DNA of 14,078 nt from JBMZCV01 sp049613665 (GTDB lineage Bacteria; Bacteroidota; Bacteroidia; Chitinophagales; UBA2359), in assembly GCA_049613665.1 (NCBI GenBank), contig JBMZCV010000137.1:1-14078 (forward strand), in the 5' to 3' direction. Each line of letters opens with the position of its first letter. The first letter of the stretch is position 1. Below are positions 1-7,856 of this stretch, in pieces. The notes beneath the pieces were generated by a model. That model did no database searches. It was not told the origin of the DNA and saw only the letters and a list, made by a program, of their open reading frames with translations. The position numbers and the translations under genes are program-made.

Positions 1-134
1 GCACTTTTTGGAGCGAAAAACAATATTCTTGTTATTCTTAAATTCGACAGCCCACCTTCAAAGTTTTGAAAACCTTGAAGGTCTAAGCTAAATTGAAAAG
101 TAAAGATACTAATTTTAATTATGAATTGCGAATT
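1..134. other. Intergenic flank with hairpin
   Basis: This short stretch lies downstream of the outer-membrane gene on the minus strand. Positions 54-61 (ACCTTCAA) pair with 75-82 (TTGAAGGT), and the interior GTTTT/AAAAC can extend the hairpin after one mismatch. It could be a terminator for the minus-strand gene, although no strong T tract follows on either strand. I see no coding sequence that continues off the left edge. Confidence 0.4.
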
Positions 135-1778
135 TTAAAAGGAAGTTGTAATATCAAATTTCACACCACTAAAAGCAGGTTCGTAGCGGCAAACACCTCC
201 TGTGCAAACAATTCCATCTGGTTGTTTGGCGTAGCTCAATGAAAAACGAGAAGTTTTGTGCGAGTAAGACGCAAAGAATGTCGGATAATGAACGCCATCA
301 TCTATTCGCAACATATCGGCTACCGAAAAAGACCAATTTGGAGCAATACTATACTCTAGCAATATCCAAAACCAATCGCCAAAGTCTTGCAATTTTTCTG
401 GGTGAGGGTCTTCTTTTCCGAAAAGACGATAATTTCTTTTCGTGAGCATATAAGAAAGCTCTGTTTTCAACGATTTTTTCTTACTAAATTTATAAACAAA
501 CTCTGTAAAAGGGGTGAGTGTATGCACAAAATCGCCTTTTTGCTCAAAGAAAAAACGGTTGTAATCTACAGCTTGCAAACCAACTGTTCCTTTCCATGGG
601 CGTTTTCGCAATTTTACACTCAAATCGGCATAAAACTCTCTAAACAACAATTCGTTTTCCAAAGTGCTGATATTTGAGAAATTTCCGCTCAAAGTATAGC
701 CTTTTTTGGGTGTGTAAGTGACATCTGCTTGCCATGCTATTTCGCCCAAAGTTTGCGTAGCGGCATTGTAGCGAGAAGCCAAACGGTAGGTGTTTTGGCG
801 AGACATAGAAGGCAAATAATTGAGTACGCCAGCGTTTCCTGTTGGAATAGGAGAGACTCTAAAGTCGTAGTTGTCGGTATATTTTCCTTGCACCACAACA
901 CCAAAACCTCTTTGCGAATAAGTCAAGGTGCTATATCCTACAAAACCCATGTCTGGATTGAAAAGCTGTCCGCTTATATCTCGCATCACATCTTCGGTTT
1001 TGATAGCTCCTTCTACAAACCAACTGAAGTTTCCGAACTGCAATGTATTGTAAATAGAAACAGCATTAGCATTATATTTTGGCTCGAAACGGTCACCTAC
1101 CGATGGATAAGAGTTAATTTCTAAAGCTATACTTTGCATACTTTTTGAGTCAATCGTACGGTTGACAGCCGAAAAACCAGGAACGAGTTGTATTTTTTCA
1201 TTCACATTCACAAAACCTTCTACATTGATACCTTTCACGATAGGCTGAAAAAGTTCTATATTGTCGAAGTCAAAGTTATTTTTTGCTTTTCCTGTAAAAG
1301 CTTTTATTCGCCAATTATCGTTGATTTCGTAGCCGAGTCTAATGCCCAAAATAGATTGATCTACACCCAAAGCTCTAGCTTCATAGGCTCGAAATGTGAT
1401 ACCACTGCCAAATTGGTCATAAAAATAACCTGCAGTAATATCTAGTTTTTTTACTTTTTTGTTGATATACCAATATGCCAAACCTTCTTTTGAGGTTTCT
1501 CGGCTCGGATTGAAAATAAAAGAATTGTGAAACAAATCGAAACGCACGCCAACATCAAAACCCTTGTATTGATATTTCAAATTGAGCCATGCGTCAGCAG
1601 AGTAAAACAGATAATCGTAAAAAGGTGTTCCAGTAGCACCACGCAAGCTATCTTCGTCAAAATATTTAGTATTGAGTTGCAAATCGCCAGAAAATTGGCC
1701 TTTATCTTGTGCTTGTAGTTGGCTTTTGGAACAAAAACAGCACAAAATCAGAAATAGAAGTAAAGCTTTTAAGTTCAT
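135..1778 (-). CDS. Outer-membrane beta-barrel protein, DUF6029-like
   Basis: A 547-residue exported protein. Residues 1-23 form a signal peptide (MNLK, a long hydrophobic run, then LQA before QDKG). Two or three Cys in the hydrophobic part leave a lipoprotein signal as a less likely alternative. The rest consists of alternating polar/aromatic strands (for example YDYLFYSADAWLNLKYQYKG), periodic turns rich in Asn, Gly and Asp, and a C-terminal Phe, as expected of a large barrel in the outer membrane. It resembles the Bacteroidota proteins annotated as DUF6029, recalled from memory rather than searched. Their biochemical role is unknown to me. The ATG at 1778 directly precedes the signal peptide, so this start is well supported. 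The gene stands alone, and its upstream region contains the repeat at 1835-1905. Confidence 0.75.
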   Translation of the reverse strand: MNLKALLLFLILCCFCSKSQLQAQDKGQFSGDLQLNTKYFDEDSLRGATGTPFYDYLFYSADAWLNLKYQYKGFDVGVRFDLFHNSFIFNPSRETSKEGLAYWYINKKVKKLDITAGYFYDQFGSGITFRAYEARALGVDQSILGIRLGYEINDNWRIKAFTGKAKNNFDFDNIELFQPIVKGINVEGFVNVNEKIQLVPGFSAVNRTIDSKSMQSIALEINSYPSVGDRFEPKYNANAVSIYNTLQFGNFSWFVEGAIKTEDVMRDISGQLFNPDMGFVGYSTLTYSQRGFGVVVQGKYTDNYDFRVSPIPTGNAGVLNYLPSMSRQNTYRLASRYNAATQTLGEIAWQADVTYTPKKGYTLSGNFSNISTLENELLFREFYADLSVKLRKRPWKGTVGLQAVDYNRFFFEQKGDFVHTLTPFTEFVYKFSKKKSLKTELSYMLTKRNYRLFGKEDPHPEKLQDFGDWFWILLEYSIAPNWSFSVADMLRIDDGVHYPTFFASYSHKTSRFSLSYAKQPDGIVCTGGVCRYEPAFSGVKFDITTSF

Positions 1779-1834
1779 ATAGGATATGTTTGCAATTTGA
1801 AAAAATAAGTATGTAGCAATGCCTTTTCAATTCA

Positions 1835-1905
1835 ACATTTTTTATCACAATTTTCAGTTGAATAAAAAAAACGCCTTTTGGCAAGGGAAGCACTATTGTT
1901 TTTAG
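1835..1905 (+). repeat. Dispersed repeat, copy related to the MITE core
   Basis: About 70 bp resemble 6523-6593. Both contain ACATTTTTTAT, then TTTCAGTTGAATAAAAAAAA, then CRCCTTTTGRCAAGGGAA, then CTATT with a T run. Similarity is roughly 85 percent by eye. The copy at 6523 lies inside an element with inverted ends. Here I cannot find matching ends, so this is either a decayed copy or a shared module. It sits just upstream of the outer-membrane gene's start. Confidence 0.65.
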
Positions 1906-2234
1906 AAATCTTTAAAAAAAAACGTAACTGTTTAGATGTCAGCTTTTGAAATGAAAATTGTTATAACGTAAATAGTTGTGCTTTTATAAGGCTTTCCAAA
2001 GTAATTAGAATGTAAGGAATAGCCGTAATATTTGCGTCATAAATTTAAAGGCTCTTAAAATTATCTTTTTTCAAAGCAAAATAATATAAAAAATGCTATA
2101 AAAAGTGTCGTTTTCGTAGCAAAATGAAATAAAATAAGAATTAAACGTTATTTGCATTACCAAAAGGCGATTTCAATTTTGTTTTTGATGCTTTTTCATT
2201 ACTGTTGAGATACTAGCTTTTGAAATAAAAAACA

Positions 2235-2264
2235 AGGGCATACTAACCATCGCTAGTATGCCCT
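2235..2264. terminator. Bidirectional hairpin terminator
   Basis: AGGGCATACTA (2235-2245) pairs perfectly over 11 bp with TAGTATGCCCT (2254-2264), with an 8-nt loop. ATTTTTG follows on the plus strand and TGTTTTTT on the minus strand, so it could end transcripts in either direction. No annotated gene ends here, which hints at an unannotated small RNA or a long leader. Confidence 0.7.
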
Positions 2265-2325
2265 ATTTTTGTAGAAAAGCTATTTAAATACGCCACAAAA
2301 CTAAGCTAAATACATTTCAAACTAA

Positions 2326-2353
2326 GTTAATGAAACGTTAATACAATGTTAAT
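2326..2353 (+). promoter_or_regulatory. Three GTTAAT hexamers on an 11-bp period
   Basis: GTTAAT occurs at 2326, 2337 and 2348, exactly 11 bp apart. The last two extend to the identical octamer GTTAATAC. OmpR-family regulators typically bind tandem direct repeats on one helical face, and such a regulator is encoded 1.6 kb downstream. The array lies about 30 bp before a TAnnTTTG element and 75 bp before the kinase. Binding by the local regulator, and so autoregulation, is an inference. Confidence 0.5.
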
Positions 2354-2379
2354 ACTTCTATAAGTTCATACTTTCACTG

Positions 2380-2387
2380 TATATTTG
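2380..2387 (+). promoter_or_regulatory. Putative -7 promoter element (TATATTTG)
   Basis: TATATTTG matches the Bacteroidota -7 consensus TAnnTTTG exactly, 41 bp before the kinase start codon and 27 bp after the GTTAAT repeats. I see no clear -33 partner, so an activator-dependent promoter fits but is not shown. Confidence 0.5.
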
Positions 2388-2427
2388 TATAAAAAGTTTT
2401 TCATTTTTTCACTTTTACAACACGCTT

Positions 2428-3822
2428 TTGACCTCACAAAACATAAAAATAGCTATCTTTTTGTCGGCACTTGCTTTTTTGGTACTCATAAGCTTACAAT
2501 ATATTTTGGTTTCAAACACCTATCAGCTAAAAAATGAGGAATTTCATTTTGAATATAGCAACTCGCTTTATGATAGCTACGAAAAATGTATTGACAAAGG
2601 CATTATGTATAACGATGCACACCTTGTTGTTGATACGATGCTCATTCGTTTTCGCAACATCATAACTCAGGCAGCGAATGAAGCAGCTTGCCATGAATTG
2701 AAAAATGAAATGCTGACAAATTTTGTAACTATTTTGCAAAAACACGATGATTTAGACGCTTTTCTGGCAGAGTACCAAGAAAAAATAAACTTGAATACAA
2801 AGCTCGAATATGCGATTGTATTACGACATTTAGGCATTTTTTTAAATAACAAAAAAGAGTGGGTCGTTTTCGATGAAAAATTAGATGGCGGCGGCCAGCA
2901 CATTTTGGGCAATTTGCAAAATTACAACGACAACAACAATATCGTTCATGCTCATTCGGCCGTCAATCAGCGTTGTTTGCTCGTTTATTCTTTGTATGTC
3001 GACACACCTGAACGACAAAAAATACTGCTGACGCAAATGCTCGGAATTTTTGCTCTTTCGCTTCTTTCTATTCTCATTACGCTACTCACATTTATTTTCA
3101 CGATTAGAAATTGGCTAAAGCAAAAACAATTGTCGGATATGAAAAGCGACTTTATCAACAATATCAATCATGAACTAAAAACACCATTGGCCACGATTAG
3201 CATTGCCAACAAAAGTTTGCAAAATGCTAAAATTAGGCAAAATGAAACTAAAGCCTTGCAAACGACAGCCATCATTGAGCGACAAACCAAACGCTTGCAA
3301 CACCTCATAGAACAAGTGTTGGAACTCACACAACAAGAGCAAGAAACGATACATTTGAAATTAGAAACAGTTCAGATAAATGTGTTTTTGAAAACTATTG
3401 TTGATGATTTTTCAACAAACATCATAAATGAAGACATTAGTATTCAAACCGATTTTTCGGCTAAAAATGATATGGTCACTATCGACAAATTTCATTTTAC
3501 AACAGCAATTTTCAACCTTTTGGATAATGCAGTAAAATATAATGACAATGAAATTTCGGTTTCTATTGCTACAAAAAATTTAAAAAATGCGATACTTATA
3601 AAAGTCAGCGACAATGGAATAGGAATGGATAAGCAGACGCAAAAGCATATTTTCGACAAATTTTATAGAGGCCAAAAAGAAAATATTTATCATCACAAAG
3701 GTTTGGGCTTAGGGCTTTTTTATGTCAAAAAAAGCATTGAATCACATGGCGGAAAAATAACAATTAGTAGCAAAAAAGGATATGGTAGTTCTTTTAGCAT
3801 TTATTTAAACCAAAGTGCTTAA
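2428..3822 (+). CDS. Membrane sensor histidine kinase (RprX-like)
   Basis: A 464-residue sensor kinase of the inner membrane. Transmembrane segments lie at about residues 8-29 and 204-226 and bracket a roughly 170-residue periplasmic sensor region without a domain I recognise. The cytoplasmic part has the dimerisation/phosphoacceptor box around His248 (NHELKTPL), an N box with Asn363/Asn367 (FNLLDNAVKYN), G1 DNGIGM at 395-400, an F box FDKFYRG at 409-415 and G2 GLGLGL at 425-430, so all catalytic motifs are intact. The reading frame begins at a TTG (2428). There is no ATG between the upstream stop at 2350 and Met60, and starting later would remove the first membrane segment, so a TTG start is likely. 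Together with the next gene it resembles the RprX/RprY pair of Bacteroidales. The signal it senses is unknown. Confidence 0.9.
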   Translation: MTSQNIKIAIFLSALAFLVLISLQYILVSNTYQLKNEEFHFEYSNSLYDSYEKCIDKGIMYNDAHLVVDTMLIRFRNIITQAANEAACHELKNEMLTNFVTILQKHDDLDAFLAEYQEKINLNTKLEYAIVLRHLGIFLNNKKEWVVFDEKLDGGGQHILGNLQNYNDNNNIVHAHSAVNQRCLLVYSLYVDTPERQKILLTQMLGIFALSLLSILITLLTFIFTIRNWLKQKQLSDMKSDFINNINHELKTPLATISIANKSLQNAKIRQNETKALQTTAIIERQTKRLQHLIEQVLELTQQEQETIHLKLETVQINVFLKTIVDDFSTNIINEDISIQTDFSAKNDMVTIDKFHFTTAIFNLLDNAVKYNDNEISVSIATKNLKNAILIKVSDNGIGMDKQTQKHIFDKFYRGQKENIYHHKGLGLGLFYVKKSIESHGGKITISSKKGYGSSFSIYLNQSA

Positions 3823-3823
3823 T

Positions 3824-3925
3824 CAGACAAAAATAAACATATATCTCGTTGGAGCTAACACGCTGAACATCAATGCGTTAGCAACTAAACTAATGCTTTA
3901 TTAAATAGGTGCTTGGCACTTAAAA
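3824..3925 (+). repeat. Dispersed intergenic repeat, copy A
   Basis: This copy begins CAGACAAAAATA, has a hairpin GCTAAC...GTTAGC (3854-3882), and ends with the palindromic GTGCTTGGCAC followed by TTAAAA (3909-3925). The same layout recurs at 6441-6712 (plus) and, reversed, at 5667-5752 and 10981-11060. In this copy it fills nearly all of the 113-bp gap between the kinase and the regulator, inside what would otherwise be one operon. The hairpin could reduce read-through or mark an RNA-processing site. Confidence 0.7.
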
Positions 3926-3935
3926 TCATTTTTTT

Positions 3936-4619
3936 ATGGTAGAAAATACGATTAAAATTTTATTGGTAGAAGACGATATTGATTTGGGCAATGTCATGAA
4001 GCAATATTTAGAAATCAATGATTTTGAAATACAGCTTTGCCGAAACGGAAAAACAGGCTTAGAATGTTTTAAAAATGCAAATTACGACTTGTGTATTCTA
4101 GATGTGATGATGCCCAAAATAAATGGCTTTACTTTGGCAAGGCATATCAGAGATGAAAATGATAATGTTCCTTTTATCTTTTTGACGGCCAAAAATCAGA
4201 AGATAGATAGAATGACAGGCCTAAAACTCGGAGCAGACGACTATATCACAAAGCCCTTCGAAATTGACGAATTGGTGCTGCGATTGCGAAATATTTTGCG
4301 AAGAACCCAAACCATTAATCTTGAAAAACAACAAATTGCGAGTTTTATTTTTTGCGAAAAACAACAACTGCTACAAAAAGATGATACGCAACAACGGTTG
4401 ACAAAACAAGAAGCAAAACTATTGGCTCTTTTACTAAAAAATCAGAATGCAATAGTCAAACGAGCCGATATTTTGGCTCAACTTTGGGGCGATGTTGATT
4501 ATTTCAATGGTCGAAGCCTTGATGTTTTTATCAGCCGATTACGCAAATATCTGAAAGCTGATTCTAATATCGAAATTGAAACAGTAAGAGGTCTTGGTTA
4601 TATTTTGAAAATAGTTTAG
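3936..4619 (+). CDS. OmpR-family response regulator (RprY-like)
   Basis: A 227-residue DNA-binding response regulator. The receiver domain (residues 6-120) has the acidic pair in LLVEDD, phosphoacceptor Asp56 (LDVMMPK), Thr84 (FLTAK) and Lys106 (ITKPFE), so it should be phosphorylated normally. The C-terminal winged helix (about 145-227) ends with the usual recognition pattern SLDVFISRLRKYL...VRGLGYIL. It follows the histidine kinase on the same strand and is its evident partner. Start: the ATG at 3936 after a T-rich stretch, with no Shine-Dalgarno sequence, which is normal in Bacteroidota. The receiver sequence is close to what I recall of RprY, an essential-gene-associated regulator in some Bacteroidales, but many paralogues exist and orthology needs a tree. 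The GTTAAT repeats before the kinase are candidate targets. Confidence 0.93.
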   Translation: MVENTIKILLVEDDIDLGNVMKQYLEINDFEIQLCRNGKTGLECFKNANYDLCILDVMMPKINGFTLARHIRDENDNVPFIFLTAKNQKIDRMTGLKLGADDYITKPFEIDELVLRLRNILRRTQTINLEKQQIASFIFCEKQQLLQKDDTQQRLTKQEAKLLALLLKNQNAIVKRADILAQLWGDVDYFNGRSLDVFISRLRKYLKADSNIEIETVRGLGYILKIV

Positions 4620-4652
4620 GTGTTGAGTTCTAGCTGTCTTGCTACAAAAGCG

Positions 4653-4698
4653 AAAAAGGCTTACAATTTGCTTTTTTAAGCAAATTGTAAGCCTTTTT
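4653..4698. terminator. Bidirectional terminator between convergent genes
   Basis: A perfect 21-bp inverted repeat (4653-4673 with 4678-4698) has a TTTT loop, a 5' A tract and a 3' T tract, so it reads as an intrinsic terminator on both strands. It serves the response regulator (ending 4619) and yebC (ending 4732 on the other strand). Confidence 0.92.
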
Positions 4699-4731
4699 AT
4701 TGTAACCCAATAGTTACAAAAAAATAAAACC

Positions 4732-5454
4732 TTACGCCAAATTGTGAAACACATTGACGATATCATCATCTTGTTCGAGAAAGTCAATAAACTCTAAGAC
4801 TTCGTCCATTTGTTCGTCATTGAGTTCTTTGTGATGTGTTGGAATACGCTCTAGCTCCGATTTTTTTACTTCTACCTTATTTTGTTCTAAGGCTTCTTGC
4901 ATTTTGCCAAAATCTGTGAAAGCGACATATATTTGCACAAAATTTTCGTCATCTATTGTAGTTTTGTCCGTATATTCTAGTCCATAATCAATATATTCTA
5001 GCTCAAACATTTCGAGGTCTTCGATATACTCTTCTTTGATATAGAAAACTCCCATACGATTGAAAATAAAATCGTGCATACCTAGTGTACCAAGTGAGCC
5101 ACCTTTTTTGCGAAAAAAAGAACGCACATTGGCTACCGTTCTTGTCGGATTGTCGGTAGCAGCCTCTACGATTACTGCCACACCATGCACAGCCATGCCT
5201 TCATATCGTGTTTCCTCAAAATTGCTAGTATCTTTGTCAGATGCTTTTTTGATGGCGGCATTAATTCTATCTTTGGGCATCTGCACCGCTTTAGCATTTT
5301 GAATAGCTCTTCTCAAAAGCACATTTGTATCGGGGTCAGGGCCGCCTTGTTTTACTGCTATTGTGATATGTCTTACGGCCTTCGTAAACTGTTTGGCCAT
5401 TTTATTCCATCTGGCAAATTTTGTTGCCTTTCTATATTCAAATGCTCGTCCCAT
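4732..5454 (-). CDS. yebC: YebC/PmpR-family protein
   Basis: A 240-residue member of the YebC family, starting at MGRAFEYRK and containing the hallmark FARWNKMAKQFTK... and GGPDPDTN segments. The frame stays open 14 codons upstream (to 5496), but family members begin at this MGR, so I chose 5454. The family was long annotated as a transcriptional regulator. More recent work points to a ribosome-associated factor that relieves stalling, notably at proline runs, for some members; which role applies here cannot be read from sequence. The middle (GYEGMA-like, ATDNPTRTVANVR) and the acidic C terminus (LEQDDDIVNVFHNLA) are typical and the length is normal. A TATTTTTG promoter-like element lies on the minus strand at 5547-5540, about 86 bp upstream. 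Confidence 0.92.
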   Translation of the reverse strand: MGRAFEYRKATKFARWNKMAKQFTKAVRHITIAVKQGGPDPDTNVLLRRAIQNAKAVQMPKDRINAAIKKASDKDTSNFEETRYEGMAVHGVAVIVEAATDNPTRTVANVRSFFRKKGGSLGTLGMHDFIFNRMGVFYIKEEYIEDLEMFELEYIDYGLEYTDKTTIDDENFVQIYVAFTDFGKMQEALEQNKVEVKKSELERIPTHHKELNDEQMDEVLEFIDFLEQDDDIVNVFHNLA

Positions 5455-5799
5455 TAAAATCGTTATTATTTTTTGTGATACTCTTTTTATTATCAAAAAA
5501 AAGACTGTCGCAAAATGTTAAATATTCAATATTTTTTAGCAAAAATACTAAAACTTCATTGACTATGCAAAAGTTCATATCTGAAATGTCGTCATTTTTT
5601 TTGAGTATGGCTAAAATTCTGTTTTTTATTTAGGTCTCTTTTATTTATCTTAGCAAATGAATAGATATGTGTCAAGTACTATTTGACGATGCGGCCATTT
5701 GTGAAAATGTCTTAAAAATTGAAGTATTAGCTTTCACAATTCGTCTGACTGCTTATATATCAACACTTTTTTAACAAAAAAAATAAAAACCACTTTAAA
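5455..5799. other. Divergent intergenic region, yebC / outer-membrane gene
   Basis: These 345 bp contain the yebC upstream region, with a TAnnTTTG match on the minus strand at 5540-5547, and the reversed dispersed repeat at 5667-5752. I see no further coding sequence and no RNA gene here. Confidence 0.55.
5667..5752 (-). repeat. Dispersed intergenic repeat, copy C (reverse)
   Basis: Read on the minus strand it runs CAGTCAGAC, GAAAGCTAATAC, AAGACATT, then AAATAGTACTTGACAC. This is the same order and roughly the same spacing as copies A, B and D. The terminal palindrome is degenerate (GTGTCAAGTAC instead of GTGCCAAGCAC), so this copy is decayed. Confidence 0.6.
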
Positions 5800-6366
5800 A
5801 TGAAAAACACATTTTTTGTTTTCAGTCTGCTTAGTATATTATTCTTGGGATTGTCGAGCGATATTTTGGCACAAAAAGCTAAAAGACCCGATAGCAACAA
5901 CTCGACAAGTGAAGGACGCTTTTTTTTAGAAGGTAGTTTTGGCTTCAATGTCAATAATAATTCAACGGCCATTTTATTTTCGCCCCTGATAGGATATAAA
6001 ATAAACAACAAACTTTCGTCAGGTGGCGGCCCTATGTTTGAATATACAAGCTACCGTTACAATCAAACAGATGTATATAAAAACACTACTTTTGGCGGCC
6101 GTGCTTTTGCTCGTTACAATGTTTTGGATAATCTTTTTGTGCATGGCGAGTATAATATCATCAACTACAAACGATATATTGATAATAAGCGAATCTGGGA
6201 ATCTCATTTGCCTGTTGGTGGTGGCTATCGCCAAAGTTTAGCAGGCCGCTCTACCATAAATTTTATGGTGCTGTATGATGTTTTGTATAATCAAGATTCC
6301 GACTATAATCGTTATAGCACTTACAATGGCTTTATTATTAGAGGAGGTATCAACTTTGGCTTCTAA
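5800..6366 (+). CDS. Small outer-membrane beta-barrel protein
   Basis: A 188-residue protein with a signal peptide (residues 1-24, cleaved around ILA-QK). The mature part is built of short amphipathic strands, with Gly/Asn/Tyr-rich turns and a final GGINFGF ending in Phe. Length and pattern fit the generic 8-stranded OmpW/OmpA-like barrel (porin-family, 'outer membrane beta-barrel domain') of Bacteroidota. It lacks an OmpA peptidoglycan-binding domain. Residues 26-38 are a short polar linker. Function is unknown; such proteins may be structural or small-molecule channels. The start ATG follows an A-rich leader without a Shine-Dalgarno sequence and is the only one giving a full signal peptide. 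It appears monocistronic. Confidence 0.75.
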   Translation: MKNTFFVFSLLSILFLGLSSDILAQKAKRPDSNNSTSEGRFFLEGSFGFNVNNNSTAILFSPLIGYKINNKLSSGGGPMFEYTSYRYNQTDVYKNTTFGGRAFARYNVLDNLFVHGEYNIINYKRYIDNKRIWESHLPVGGGYRQSLAGRSTINFMVLYDVLYNQDSDYNRYSTYNGFIIRGGINFGF

Positions 6367-6440
6367 GCAACGCTCAAAAAATAAATTCTTTAGCTTTTCG
6401 TAGTTCAAATGATTTTATTGTCTTAAATTTGCGTGATAAG

Positions 6441-6712
6441 TAGTCAGACAAAAATATCGTGACTGCTTACTGAGGCTAATACCTTGATTTTTTCAAGACA
6501 TTAAGAATCAACAATGGTTCTGACATTTTTTATAACAAGTTTCAGTTGAATAAAAAAAACACCTTTTGACAAGGGAAACATACTATTTTTCAGTTCAAAA
6601 GGCCATTAAATTTGAAGATATTGGCCGCCTTAGTAACAGTAAAAAAATGTATAAATGTCCGAACCATTGTAATCAAACAAATACTTCATTAAATAGTGCC
6701 TAGCACTTAAAA
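6441..6712 (+). repeat. Dispersed intergenic repeat, copy B, interrupted
   Basis: The left part (CAGACAAAAATAT, GGCTAATACCTTGA, CAAGACATTAAGAATCA) and the right part (AAACAAATACTTCATTAAAT, AGTGCCTAGCACTTAAAA) match the other copies only when 6511-6675 is removed. The joined sequence then aligns with reversed copy C with similar spacing. It lies 15-280 bp upstream of prfB. Confidence 0.65.
6511..6670. mobile_element. MITE-like non-autonomous element, 160 bp
   Basis: The left end ACAATGGTTCTGACATTT (6511-6528) and the reverse complement of the right end, ACAATGGTTCGGACATTT, agree at 17 of 18 positions. Both ends are flanked by AATCA (6506-6510 and 6671-6675), a 5-bp target-site duplication. 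There is no open frame of useful size inside, so it would depend on a transposase encoded elsewhere. It has landed inside dispersed repeat copy B. Its core (6523-6593) resembles 1835-1905. The parent IS family cannot be named from this sequence. Confidence 0.75.
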
Positions 6713-6727
6713 AAAAATTAAAACAGT

Positions 6728-7811
6728 ATGACTCAAGAACAGCTAAAAACACTAGCCGACCGCTTGGATTTGTTGAGGAGGTATCTTTGACGTAGATAAT
6801 CGAATAGAAGAAATAAAAAACGAAGAGGCTTTTTCTTTAGACCCAAAATTTTGGAGTAATCCAAAAAAGGCTGAAGCTGTCATGAAATCTCTGAAGTCTA
6901 ACAAATATTGGGTACAACTTTTTCAAAATACTTATACTGAATATGAGGATTTACTCATTTTAGAAGAGTTTTTGCAAGAAGATGAAACAGTAGAGGAGGA
7001 AGTCAAAGAGCAACACAAAAAATTGCTGAAAAGCTTAGAGGAATTGGAGCTGAAATCTACGCTCAATGCTCCTGAAGATGAGCTAAACGCCATTTTGACT
7101 ATAAATGCTGGTGCTGGTGGCACAGAAAGCTGCGATTGGGCCGCTATGCTCATGCGAATGTATGTGATGTGGGGCGAAAAAAGTGGCTTTAAAGTGCGTG
7201 AGTTAGATGTGAAAATGGGTGATGTCGCTGGCATCAAATCCGTTTCGCTCCAATTTGATGGCAACTTTGGCTATGGCTATCTAAAAGGCGAAAATGGTGT
7301 GCATCGGCTTGTTCGCATTTCGCCTTTCGACTCCAACAGCCGTCGACATACTTCTTTTGCGTCCGTTTTTGTGTATCCGCTTGTAGATGATACCATCGAA
7401 ATTGAACTCAATCCTTCCGATTTGGAATGGGACACTTTCAGAGCAAGTGGTGCGGGCGGCCAAAATGTAAATAAAGTAGAAACTGCCGTGAGAGTGCGAC
7501 ACCTACCAAGCGGCTTAGTCGTAGAATGTCAGGAGCAACGCTCGCAGCCGCAAAATAGAGAAAAAGCTTTGCAAATGCTGAAATCTCGCCTTTATGAAGT
7601 TGAACTAAAAAAACAAGAGGCAGAAAGAGCAAAAGTAGAGAGCAATAAACGAAAAATTGAATGGGGTTCGCAAGTCCGAAATTATGTGATGCACCCTTAC
7701 AAGCTTGTCAAAGATTTGCGAACAGGACAAGAAACAGGCAACGTACAAGCTATTATGAATGGCAATTTAGATGATTTTATAAAAGCGATGTTGCTCTACC
7801 GAAAAGCATAA
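6728..7811 (+). CDS. prfB: Peptide chain release factor 2, programmed +1 frameshift
   Basis: RF2 recognises UAA and UGA stop codons and triggers peptide release on the ribosome. Translation starts at ATG 6728, runs 20 codons and reaches an in-frame TGA at 6788-6790. The site is classical: AGGAGG (6776-6781), TAT spacer, CTT slippery codon, TGA, then C. After a +1 shift, reading resumes at GAC (6789-6791) and ends at TAA 7811, giving about 360 residues, the normal RF2 length. The stop-recognition motif SPF lies at about 198-200 and the catalytic GGQ at about 243-245 (ASGAGGQNVN). The internal TGA is autoregulatory: low RF2 slows termination and favours the shift. The gene is intact and not a pseudogene. 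The good internal Shine-Dalgarno contrasts with its absence at gene starts. Confidence 0.97.
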
Positions 7812-7815
7812 AATA

Positions 7816-7839
7816 AGGGCGAACCTAAGTGTTCGCCCT
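7816..7839. terminator. Hairpin between convergent prfB and tonB
   Basis: AGGGCGAAC (7816-7824) pairs perfectly with GTTCGCCCT (7831-7839). It sits between the ends of prfB (7811, plus) and the TonB gene (7857, minus). The T tract is weak on both sides (TATTTTAT on the minus strand), so efficiency is uncertain. Confidence 0.6.
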
Positions 7840-7856
7840 ATAAACAAAAAAACAAT

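Larger units (their letters stand above)
1779..2427. other. Gene-free divergent intergenic region
   Basis: This 649-bp AT-rich spacer separates the minus-strand outer-membrane gene from the plus-strand histidine kinase. It holds a dispersed repeat (1835-1905), a near-direct repeat AGCTTTTGAAATRAAAA at about 1941 and 2215, a strong hairpin (2235-2264), and a promoter/operator-like region (2326-2387). No reading frame in it looks like a protein. The segment 1905-2230 could encode a small RNA ending at the hairpin, but I found no convincing promoter for one. Confidence 0.6.
6367..6727. other. Intergenic region rich in repeats
   Basis: These 361 bp before prfB consist largely of dispersed repeat copy B (6441-6712) split by a 160-bp MITE-like element (6511-6670). 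TAAATTTG at 6424-6431 matches the TAnnTTTG promoter consensus, but it lies about 300 bp from prfB. No coding sequence is visible. Confidence 0.6.

Noticed and set aside
2264..2271. TATTTTTG as a promoter
   Set aside because: It overlaps the T tract of the hairpin terminator, so the match to TAnnTTTG is probably accidental. The element at 2380 is better placed.
5455..5496. Longer yebC start at 5496
   Set aside because: The family begins at MGRAFEYRK. The extra 14 residues are unlike any YebC N terminus I know.
6728..6790. prfB pseudogene with premature TGA
   Set aside because: The stop is part of the standard RF2 frameshift signal, and the rest of the protein is intact.
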